6,388 bases of DNA from SXXZ01 sp041177965. Its GTDB lineage: Bacteria; Verrucomicrobiota; Verrucomicrobiia; Limisphaerales; UBA9464. A program made the position numbers and the translations under genes. The first letter of the stretch is position 1, and every line of letters starts with the position of its first letter. The notes beneath the pieces were generated by a model that had not been told where the DNA came from, searched no databases, and saw only the letters and a list, made by a program, of their open reading frames with translations. Shown here piece by piece: positions 1-5,982 of this stretch. The stretch spans positions 1-6,388 of the forward strand of contig JBEGWF010000143.1 in NCBI GenBank assembly GCA_041177965.1, in the 5' to 3' direction.

Positions 1-2
1 TG

Positions 3-560
3 TGGAAGGGGGAGCGCAACCTGTTCTGGGATCCGAAGGCCAAGACCGGTTCCACGATGTTCCGCCAGTTCCTGGGCGGCCTGCTGAAATACTCGCCCGA
101 GCTGTGTCTGTTCTACGGTCCGACCATCAACAGCTACAAACGCTATCAAGCCGGCAGTTGGGCCCCCACCCGCATGGCGTGGGCGCAGGACAATCGCACC
201 ACCGGATTCCGGGTGGTTGGGCACGGCAACGGATACCGCCCGGAAAACCGGATGCCCGGAGCCGATGCCAATCCGTACCTGGCGTTCGCGGCCATGATCG
301 CCGCCGGACTGGCGGGCATCGACGAAGGCTTGGATTGTGGAGAGCCGTACACCGGCAACGCCTACATCGATCCGAAGCTGCCGCGGCTGCCCTCGAGCCT
401 CATCGCGGCGGCGGAGCTGTTCCACGGATCACGGATGGCCCGCGAGGCTTTTGGCGATGCCGTGGTCGACTTCTCGGTCCATCACGCGCGCCTCGAACAC
501 CAGGCCTTCAGCGACGCGGTGACCGACTGGGAGAAGCAGCGCTACTTCGAGCAGATCTGA
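3..560 (+). CDS. Glutamine synthetase family protein (GlnT-like), C-terminal part
   Basis: This is the C-terminal 185 residues of a glutamine synthetase family ligase, open at the left edge of the window; the true start lies outside. Enzymes of this fold use ATP to join ammonia or an amine to the gamma-carboxyl of glutamate in the cytoplasm. Visible landmarks are NSYKRYQAGSWAP (the usual 'NSYKRL..G.EAP' block) and NRTTGFRV (Arg codon at 195, matching the NRSASIR block of GlnA). They are followed by YRPENRMPGADANPYLAFAA, with the Glu at 243 and Arg at 249 that match the catalytic E/R of the RIExR block in GlnA. The last part, AFGDAVVDFSVHHARLEHQ then VTDWEKQRYFEQI, looks more like the GlnT/GmaS-type branch than canonical GlnA, which ends in an adenylylation-loop context. 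The substrate (ammonia, methylamine or a polyamine) cannot be read from this fragment. It converges on thrB with a 62-base gap. Family assignment is secure; subfamily is inference. Confidence 0.9.
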   Translation, partial: WKGERNLFWDPKAKTGSTMFRQFLGGLLKYSPELCLFYGPTINSYKRYQAGSWAPTRMAWAQDNRTTGFRVVGHGNGYRPENRMPGADANPYLAFAAMIAAGLAGIDEGLDCGEPYTGNAYIDPKLPRLPSSLIAAAELFHGSRMAREAFGDAVVDFSVHHARLEHQAFSDAVTDWEKQRYFEQI

Positions 561-622
561 GCCGCCCCGGTCGGAGATTCCGGGAAGGCCTGCGTTGTTC
601 CCAAGATGCCGGTCCGTGAGGC

Positions 623-1537
623 TCAGGCCTCTTTCAGGTCGACCTTCAGGCCCGAGTTGTCGGGCTTGAGGATGTGGACGGCGGCCTTGGGCATCTTGCG
701 CTGCAGGGCCTTGGCCACGGCCTCCGGCTGGTCGATCGCCAGGCACATCAGGGTGGATCCGCTGCCGCTGAGCCAGCCGCCGACGGCCCCCGCCTTCACA
801 CCAGCGGCCAGGATGGCATCCATGCCCGGAATGAGCGGGGCCCGGTAAGGCTGATGGATGCGGTCGTCGAAGCAGCCCCGCAGCGCCTCCAGCCGACCGG
901 TGGCGAAGGCGGCCGTGACCAGCGAGGCCCGGTTCAGGATGTGGATCGTGTCGGCCTTGGAGAACGTCTGAGGCACCCGCTTCCGCGCCTCGGGCGTGCT
1001 GACCTCGAAGTCGGGGATGAGGGTCACCAATCGGATCCGGCTGGGCAACGGCACCCGGATGCAGCGGACCTCGTCGCCCACGAATCCCGCCGCGGTGAAT
1101 CCGCCAAAGACGGCCGGAGCGGCGTTGTCGGGGTGTCCTTCCAGGGCGGCCACCAGTTCCAGCAGGCCTTGTCGATCCAGCGGGCCGCCGTGCAGCGCAT
1201 TGAGTCCGGCCACGCAGCCGAGTCGCGCGGTCACGCTGGACCCGAGTCCGCGCGCAATGGGCACGTCGCCCGACAGGTGGATGTCGATACCGCAACGCGC
1301 GCGGCGAGTCTTCTTGAAGAAGGCCTCGGCGGCCTCCTCGAGCATGGCCAGCGCGCCGGCCCGCGCCGTGTCGGCGATGGGGGAGGTGATGTCGATGCGG
1401 CGGTCGGCCCGTCGGCTGACTTTGGCCCGGTTGTAGAAGGCGACGGCCAATCCGAGGGTGTCGAAGCCCGAGCCCAGGTTGGCGGTCGTTCCCGGAACCC
1501 GGACGGTGGCCACAGCGGCGGATGTCATGAGCCGCAT
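623..1537 (-). CDS. thrB: Homoserine kinase
   Basis: Homoserine kinase phosphorylates L-homoserine with ATP to O-phosphohomoserine, the step before threonine synthase in threonine synthesis; it is a cytoplasmic GHMP-superfamily kinase. The 304-residue product has the family's normal length and motifs. It opens with VRVPGTTANLGSGFDTLG (about 12-29), including the N-terminal ANLGxGFD motif. The GHMP ATP-binding motif is PIARGLGSS at 93-101. EGHPDNAAPAVFGG at 133-146 is the classic ThrB block, IHQPYR is at 227-232, and the glycine-rich C-terminal motif SGSGST is at 257-262. No key motif is missing. A second ATG three codons downstream (1528) starts MTSAAVATVRVP and fits the family N-terminus equally well; neither start has a clear Shine-Dalgarno sequence. 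The gene stands alone, with no thrA or thrC beside it, and is divergent from the TPR gene. Function is highly likely; the exact start is uncertain by three codons. Confidence 0.95.
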   Translation of the reverse strand: MRLMTSAAVATVRVPGTTANLGSGFDTLGLAVAFYNRAKVSRRADRRIDITSPIADTARAGALAMLEEAAEAFFKKTRRARCGIDIHLSGDVPIARGLGSSVTARLGCVAGLNALHGGPLDRQGLLELVAALEGHPDNAAPAVFGGFTAAGFVGDEVRCIRVPLPSRIRLVTLIPDFEVSTPEARKRVPQTFSKADTIHILNRASLVTAAFATGRLEALRGCFDDRIHQPYRAPLIPGMDAILAAGVKAGAVGGWLSGSGSTLMCLAIDQPEAVAKALQRKMPKAAVHILKPDNSGLKVDLKEA

Positions 1538-1680
1538 GAAACGGCAAAACCGGGTCGGATCTCAATGGATTAGAGCGAGGGGCGGGGGTCTCGTCGTGTC
1601 GGCATCCACAGGATCTTCATCGTGTGCGTTTTTTATTCCGGGTGGTTTCCATTTTTCTGGCAGGGCCTAGGCTTGGGGCG
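1538..1680. promoter_or_regulatory. Divergent intergenic region, likely promoters for thrB and the TPR-CotH unit
   Basis: This 143-base gap separates the starts of two divergent genes, so it should contain both promoters. The stretch at about 1629-1659 is visibly T-rich (runs TTTTTTATT and ATTTTT) against otherwise GC-rich sequence, which fits a promoter for the rightward unit. I found no convincing -35/-10 pair on either strand: TAGGCT near the TPR start and TAATCC on the minus strand near 1568-1573 are only weak -10-like hexamers. No operator palindrome or riboswitch was recognised. The call rests on gene orientation and base composition, not on a matched motif. Confidence 0.4.
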
Positions 1681-2454
1681 ATGTTTGGTCTGATTCACGA
1701 TTTGATGCAGTTGTCGCTGGGGAACCCCCTGCTGCTGATCGGGGCGGCTTTCCAACTCTGGATGCTGGTGGATGCCTTGCGCCGGGAGGAATGGATCTGG
1801 GCGGCCTGCATCCTGTTCTTCAGCGTGTTCAGCGCGGTGTTCTATTATTTCATGGTCTACCGGGCGCAGGGAGCGGCCGGCGGCGGACTCGGCCTGAGGG
1901 GCTTCGAGTTGCCGGGAGCGGCCGATCGCCGTCGGATCAAGGAGTTGGAAGGCCGCATCCATCACCTCGACAAGGCCCGCGACCACTCCGACCTGGCCGA
2001 TCTGTATTTTTCCCAGGGCAAGCTGGTCAAGGCCGAGGCCTCCTATCGCCGGGCCCTGGAGCGCGATCCCGAAGACGACGACACGCTGAGCCACCTCGGA
2101 CAGTGCCTGTTGCGTCAGGGCAGGGCGGCCGAGGCCAAGCCGCTGCTGGAGAAGGTGTTGTCGGCCGATCCTCGACACGATTTCGGCTACACGCTGATGG
2201 CGTTGGCCGAAACGCAGACGGCGCTGGGCGAAGTGGATGCGGCTTTGCTCAACTGGAAGCGGGTGCTCGAGCACAACAGCTATCCTCGCGCCCGGGTCCA
2301 GTATGCCGAACTGCTGGCTTCGCGGGGACGGGTCGATGAGGCGCAGGCCGAGATCGACGAGGTGCTCGCCGATCAGAACCACTCGCCCGCCTTCGAAAAA
2401 TCCCGCAATGCGGTTTGGATCCGCCGCGCCCGCAAACTGGAGAGCCGGTTGTGA
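1681..2454 (+). CDS. Membrane-anchored tetratricopeptide repeat (TPR) protein
   Basis: A 257-residue protein with two hydrophobic N-terminal segments, about 13-33 (NPLLLIGAAFQLWMLVDAL) and 38-60 (EWIWAACILFFSVFSAVFYY). A Gly-rich linker follows at 64-73, then a short charged helix (IKELEGRIHHLDKAR). About four TPR-like helix pairs cover roughly 100-131, 133-165, 168-199 and 203-236; LADLYFSQGKLVKAEASYRR and LSHLGQCLLRQGRAAEAKPL show the usual TPR pattern of Gly, Ala and Tyr/Leu. TPRs are protein-binding scaffolds, so a membrane-bound cytoplasmic or periplasmic adaptor is plausible; orientation is not determined. I chose ATG 1681 because it places the first TM helix near the N-terminus. An in-frame GTG at 1624, preceded by AGGA, would add 19 residues and cannot be excluded. 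The stop overlaps the proposed start of the CotH gene, implying coupled translation. No named family was recognised beyond the TPR fold. Confidence 0.85.
   Translation: MFGLIHDLMQLSLGNPLLLIGAAFQLWMLVDALRREEWIWAACILFFSVFSAVFYYFMVYRAQGAAGGGLGLRGFELPGAADRRRIKELEGRIHHLDKARDHSDLADLYFSQGKLVKAEASYRRALERDPEDDDTLSHLGQCLLRQGRAAEAKPLLEKVLSADPRHDFGYTLMALAETQTALGEVDAALLNWKRVLEHNSYPRARVQYAELLASRGRVDEAQAEIDEVLADQNHSPAFEKSRNAVWIRRARKLESRL
2439..2454 (+). promoter_or_regulatory. Ribosome binding site and GTGA start/stop overlap for the CotH gene
   Basis: GGAGAG at 2439-2444 lies six bases before a GTG at 2451, which overlaps the TGA stop (2452-2454) of the TPR gene. It is one of the better Shine-Dalgarno matches in the window and decides the start proposed for the CotH protein. 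The alternatives are an in-frame ATG at 2415 inside the TPR gene and a TTG at 2523 just before the hydrophobic signal segment; I saw no comparable ribosome binding site before the TTG. The arrangement implies translational coupling. Confidence 0.55.
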
Positions 2455-5400
2455 GGCTCCCGGTGGCGAGCCTCTCCGCTTGGCGGTTCCCGGGATCGGG
2501 GTTCCAGCAGTGGGTTCCGACGTTGATCCCGACGGAAATCCTCCACGGGCTTCTGTGCGGTGGCCTTTCGATCCTCCTGGCTTCGGTGCCGCTCTCGGCC
2601 CAACCGGTCTCGCCGCTCATCCAGAGGGATTCCATCGCCCGTCCCGACGCGGGGGGGCTGGCGTTCGCATTCACCGCCGACCCGATCGACCCGGGCTCCT
2701 TCCGCATTCAGGTCGCCGGAAGCCTGGCGTCTCCGGTGGTGTGGACACTCGATCCCGGCGCCACGATCACCGAGACCGTGCCGGGGAGGTTCGAGGCGCG
2801 GATTCCTCCAGTGGCCCAAGAGGTTCCCCGGTTCTATCGCGTTCTGGTCGAGACGTCCGTGGCGGGCCTGCTGCAGATCACCGAGGTCATGAGCGATACC
2901 ACGGCGGTCTTCCCGGATACCGCCGGGGCTTTCTGGGATTGGATCGAGGTGTTCAACCCGCAGGATCGGGTCATTGCGCTCGGGGGATTTGCCCTCTCCG
3001 ACGACCCGCTGAAACCGGGACGATGGCGTTTCCCGGAACGTTGGATCCAGCCGGGTGAATCCCTCGTGGTTTATGCCTCGGGTCTCGACCGCGTGGGGCC
3101 CGCCAAAGAATTGCACACCGATTTTCGGCTCGATGCCGCCGGCGAGACCCTGACCTTGAGCGATTCGGTTGGGCGGATCGTCGACCAAGTAACCGTGCCA
3201 CGACTGGGCCCCAACGAATCGCTCGGGCGCCCGCCCAACCCCGAGGCCGGGGAGTGGGTCGTGTATTCCAAATCACAGTCCACGCCGGGGGGCGCCAACG
3301 GGGTCGTCGCGTTGGGGCCGCCGCTCCCGCCGCCCGTGTTCTCGGTCGATTCGGGTTTCCATGCGGCGGGTGCCGAGGTGGTGCTGGAACTGCGCGGGTC
3401 ACCGACCAATGCCCTGATCCGCTACACGACCAATGGCGACCCGGTCACAGTCGTGTCGCCTGCGTGGTCGGGCCCGCTGCGCATCTCGCGTTCGATGGTG
3501 GTGCGGGCCAAGGCCTACCTCGAGGCGCGCTCGAGCGCCGAGTCGATACGCAGTTATTTCTTCGGGGTTTCCCACGATCTGCCGGTCATCTCCCTGGCGG
3601 CAGCGGGATCGAACTTCGACTTCAAGAATGGCTACCTCATCGGCATGGGGACCAGCGTGTTGAGTGCCAGCGGGCAGGTGCTCCAGAGTTATCCCTACTC
3701 GGGGTCCAACGCTTGGAAAGACCGGGAGATCGAGGTGGGCTTCGAATTCTTCGACGCCGACCACCAATCCAAGGTCCGACAGAAAGTCGGGATGTCGGTC
3801 TATGGCGGTTGGGGTTCTCGGGGGTATCCGCAAAAATCCTATGCCCTCTCGGCCCGAGCGAAATACGGCGACGGCAACCTGGCCTACCGGTTCTTCCCGG
3901 ATCGCCCGATGGACGAGTTCGAGGCCCTGGTGTTGCGCAATTCCGGCAATGACAACCAGAGCACCCACCAGACGGCCGTCCGCTCTCCCATCACCCAGTT
4001 CGGGCCGGTCAGTTCGTACGGCAGCTATTTCGTGAACGGCCAGTTCACGCTCATGCGCGATGCGCTGTTGCAGCGCCTGCTCGACGACACCGGATTGGAC
4101 ACCCAGGCCTATCGCCCGGCGGTGGTGTATCTCAATGGCGACTACTGGGGCCTCCACAACCTTCGCGAGAAGCTCAACGAGCATTACGTCATTGGGAACC
4201 ATTCGGTGCCCCGCGGTGGACTCGATCTGATCGAGGGCTACGGCACGGTGATCGCCGGCGACAGCCAGGCCTACACGGCGATGCGCTCGTTCGTCACCAC
4301 GAAGGACCTGACGATCCAGTCCAACCTCGACACGCTCCTCGACCGCCACCTCGATCTGGACAACTTCCTCGATTACCACGCGTCGGTCGCCTACTTCCAG
4401 AATTTCGACATCGGCAACGTCAAGTGCTGGCGGCCCCGGGTCCCGAACGGACGGTTCCGCTGGATCGTCTACGACCAGGACTATGGGTTCCATCTGTGGC
4501 GGCCCGAGGTGTATGTGCCGGCCATGGCCCGTGACTACGCGAGCTACGACAACATGTTCGCGTTCCTCACGGCCGGCACCGGCACGGGCACCGGTTGGCC
4601 GAATGAGGGCGGGCGCACGCTCATGCTGCGCCGACTCCTGACGAACCCCGGGGTGCGCACGCGATTCATCCAGCGGTGTGCGGATCTGCTGAACGGCCCC
4701 TTCCGGGAGGAACGGGTCGAGGCGACGATCCGCTCGATGGCCGCGGTGATCCGGCCGGAGATCCCGCGTCACCTCCAGCGCTGGAGTTTCGCCGAGTTGC
4801 AGAAGCGTGGTTATGGTAAGCCGTACCAGGCCGAGTATGAGCCGTTCACGCTGGCGACCTGGGAGAAGAACCTCGATTCCTTGAGCGACTTCGCCCGTCG
4901 GCGACCGGCCAAGCTGCGGCAGGACTGTCTCGACCACTTCGGCTTGAAGCAGGGTGTGTCGGGTTTGCAGGTGGAAACCCTTCCGGCCGGGGCGGGTCAG
5001 GTGCGCTTGAACCGGTCGGTGGCCGCCGCGGCACCGTGGGTCGGAACCTTTTTCCGCGATGTGCCGGTGGAGGCCACCGTGATTCCGTCACCGGGGTTCC
5101 GGGTGATCGGATGGAGTGGTTGGGGCCGCGAGGTTCCCCAGGCCCGGTGGGAGTTCGAGCCGCCGCCGGGAACCAACACCCTCACCGTACGCCTCGAGGC
5201 CTACACGCCGACGCCTCCGGCAAGGCCTCCGGTGATCCTCAGCGAACTCCAATACCATCCGTCGTCATCGGCCGATTCGGGCGACTGGTTCGAACTGTAC
5301 AATCCGGGGACCGAGCCGGTGGACCTCACCGGATGGATCCTCCGTGACGCCACCGATTCGAATGTCGCCGTGGTGCCTGGCGGAGTGGTGGCTCCGGGCG

Positions 5401-5699
5401 GTTATGCGGTCTTGTGCCAGGATGCCCTGCGATTCCAGCGGGCTTTCCCGACGGGTCCCACCCCGCTGGGTGAGTTCGGTTTCGGTCTCGGCAATGGCGG
5501 CGACACCCTTCGGATCCATGCCGCCGACGGCACCCTGATGTTGAGCCTCTCCTACGACGATGCCGCGCCATGGCCGGTCGAGGCCGATGGCCTCGGGTAC
5601 ACGTTGCAACTCAAGAACACCGACTCCTACTCCGGACAACCGGCGGCTTGGAAAGCCTCGGTGCGGGTCGGTGGCTCGCCGGGCGCGGCCAATCCGTAG
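2451..5699 (+). CDS. Exported CotH-kinase protein with two lamin-tail domains
   Basis: A 1082-residue multidomain protein (numbering from GTG 2451). A hydrophobic export signal, LLCGGLSILLASVPLSAQP, ends near residue 50, so the protein is probably secreted. Domains in order: lamin-tail domain 1 (about 141-283; WDWIEVFNPQ, GGFALSDDPLKPGRWRFP, ending STPGGAN); a chitobiase/Fn3-associated C-terminal-like domain (about 294-372; IRYTTNGDP, VVRAKAY, SYFF); a CotH kinase domain (about 374-830); a bacterial-repeat-like beta domain (about 839-920; GFRVIGWSGWG); and lamin-tail domain 2 (about 928-1082; DWFELYNPG, LTGWILRD, ending GSPGAANP). The CotH signatures are YLNGDYWGLHNLREKLNEHY (about 560-579) and IVYDQDYGFHLW, whose Asp675 and Asp677 match the family's acidic metal/ATP site. 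CotH of Bacillus is an atypical kinase acting on spore-coat proteins; the substrate here is unknown. No C-terminal anchor or sorting signal was seen. The long region before the signal leaves the start uncertain (ATG 2415 or TTG 2523 possible). Confidence 0.9.
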   Translation: MRLPVASLSAWRFPGSGFQQWVPTLIPTEILHGLLCGGLSILLASVPLSAQPVSPLIQRDSIARPDAGGLAFAFTADPIDPGSFRIQVAGSLASPVVWTLDPGATITETVPGRFEARIPPVAQEVPRFYRVLVETSVAGLLQITEVMSDTTAVFPDTAGAFWDWIEVFNPQDRVIALGGFALSDDPLKPGRWRFPERWIQPGESLVVYASGLDRVGPAKELHTDFRLDAAGETLTLSDSVGRIVDQVTVPRLGPNESLGRPPNPEAGEWVVYSKSQSTPGGANGVVALGPPLPPPVFSVDSGFHAAGAEVVLELRGSPTNALIRYTTNGDPVTVVSPAWSGPLRISRSMVVRAKAYLEARSSAESIRSYFFGVSHDLPVISLAAAGSNFDFKNGYLIGMGTSVLSASGQVLQSYPYSGSNAWKDREIEVGFEFFDADHQSKVRQKVGMSVYGGWGSRGYPQKSYALSARAKYGDGNLAYRFFPDRPMDEFEALVLRNSGNDNQSTHQTAVRSPITQFGPVSSYGSYFVNGQFTLMRDALLQRLLDDTGLDTQAYRPAVVYLNGDYWGLHNLREKLNEHYVIGNHSVPRGGLDLIEGYGTVIAGDSQAYTAMRSFVTTKDLTIQSNLDTLLDRHLDLDNFLDYHASVAYFQNFDIGNVKCWRPRVPNGRFRWIVYDQDYGFHLWRPEVYVPAMARDYASYDNMFAFLTAGTGTGTGWPNEGGRTLMLRRLLTNPGVRTRFIQRCADLLNGPFREERVEATIRSMAAVIRPEIPRHLQRWSFAELQKRGYGKPYQAEYEPFTLATWEKNLDSLSDFARRRPAKLRQDCLDHFGLKQGVSGLQVETLPAGAGQVRLNRSVAAAAPWVGTFFRDVPVEATVIPSPGFRVIGWSGWGREVPQARWEFEPPPGTNTLTVRLEAYTPTPPARPPVILSELQYHPSSSADSGDWFELYNPGTEPVDLTGWILRDATDSNVAVVPGGVVAPGGYAVLCQDALRFQRAFPTGPTPLGEFGFGLGNGGDTLRIHAADGTLMLSLSYDDAAPWPVEADGLGYTLQLKNTDSYSGQPAAWKASVRVGGSPGAANP

Positions 5700-5727
5700 T
5701 TCGGCCGATGGGAGGGTTTCCGACGCC

Positions 5728-5982
5728 TCAGACCGAGTAGCCCCATTGGGACACCGCGACCTCGAGCTCGTCGGCTCCGAAGTCGGCCAGCACATGTCCG
5801 TCCCACTCGACGGATGGGGCTCGGGTCTGGCCGGTCAATTCGAGCATCTCCGCGCGGGCGGCCGCATCCCGGATCACGTCGAGGGTCTCGTACTGGATCT
5901 GTCGGGCGTCCAGCCATTCGATGGCCTCGTCGCACCAAGGACAACCGGGCTTGATGAACAGACGGACATGCTTGGGTTTCAT
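5728..5982 (-). CDS. Glutaredoxin-like protein (CPWC active site)
   Basis: An 84-residue single-domain thioredoxin-fold protein of glutaredoxin size. It starts MKPKHVRLFIKPGCPWCDEA: a first beta strand, then the redox motif C14-P-W-C17 at the start of helix 1. The later TRAPSVEWDG (53-62) carries the cis-proline (Pro56) before strand 3, followed by FGADELEVAVSQWG as the last helix. Such proteins reduce disulfides or glutathione mixed disulfides in the cytoplasm, usually with glutathione as electron donor; the specific partner is unknown. CPWC rather than CPYC, and the absence of the usual GG after the cis-Pro strand (here ADFGADEL), make it a divergent member. Only the downstream 84 codons of a longer open frame are real; the preceding part is a shadow of hisA. 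Its ATG overlaps the hisA stop by ATGA, so it is very likely co-transcribed and translationally coupled with hisA. It converges on the CotH gene, 28 bases away. Confidence 0.85.
   Translation of the reverse strand: MKPKHVRLFIKPGCPWCDEAIEWLDARQIQYETLDVIRDAAARAEMLELTGQTRAPSVEWDGHVLADFGADELEVAVSQWGYSV
5979..5982 (-). promoter_or_regulatory. ATGA stop/start overlap coupling hisA to the glutaredoxin gene
   Basis: On the minus strand, hisA ends CCA TGA and the glutaredoxin gene begins at the ATG inside it, sharing four bases (ATGA). The preceding bases (GCCCCGCCCCACCC) contain no Shine-Dalgarno sequence, so translation of the glutaredoxin probably depends on ribosomes finishing hisA. Confidence 0.7.

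Noticed and set aside
582..602. Possible hairpin GGGAA/TTCCC between the GS and thrB genes as a terminator
   Set aside because: It is only a five-base stem with an 11-base loop and no T-run on either side; too weak to call.
429..1565. A 378-residue minus-strand open frame covering thrB
   Set aside because: It is the shifted frame of thrB with Arg/Gly/Pro-rich translation; the thrB frame holds all the family motifs.
674..1573. A 299-residue plus-strand open frame antisense to thrB
   Set aside because: It has low-complexity translation with no domain and is explained by the thrB codon pattern.
1657..1680. Sigma-54-like promoter (TGGCAG ... CTTGGG) before the TPR gene
   Set aside because: The spacing and the -12 element (GC) do not match the consensus.
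2237..3058. A plus-strand 273-residue open frame spanning the TPR-CotH junction
   Set aside because: It overlaps two real genes in another frame and shows Arg/Pro/Gly-rich composition without motifs.
3399..4937. A 512-residue minus-strand open frame opposite the CotH gene
   Set aside because: It lies wholly antisense to a well-supported domain, its translation is low-complexity (Arg-, Val-, Gly- and His-rich) with no recognisable motif, and GC-rich genes often produce such shadows.
5684..5706. CGGCC/GGCCG inverted repeat at the end of the CotH gene as a terminator
   Set aside because: It has a five-base stem with a 12-base loop, no T-tract, and partly overlaps coding sequence; chance is likely at this GC content.
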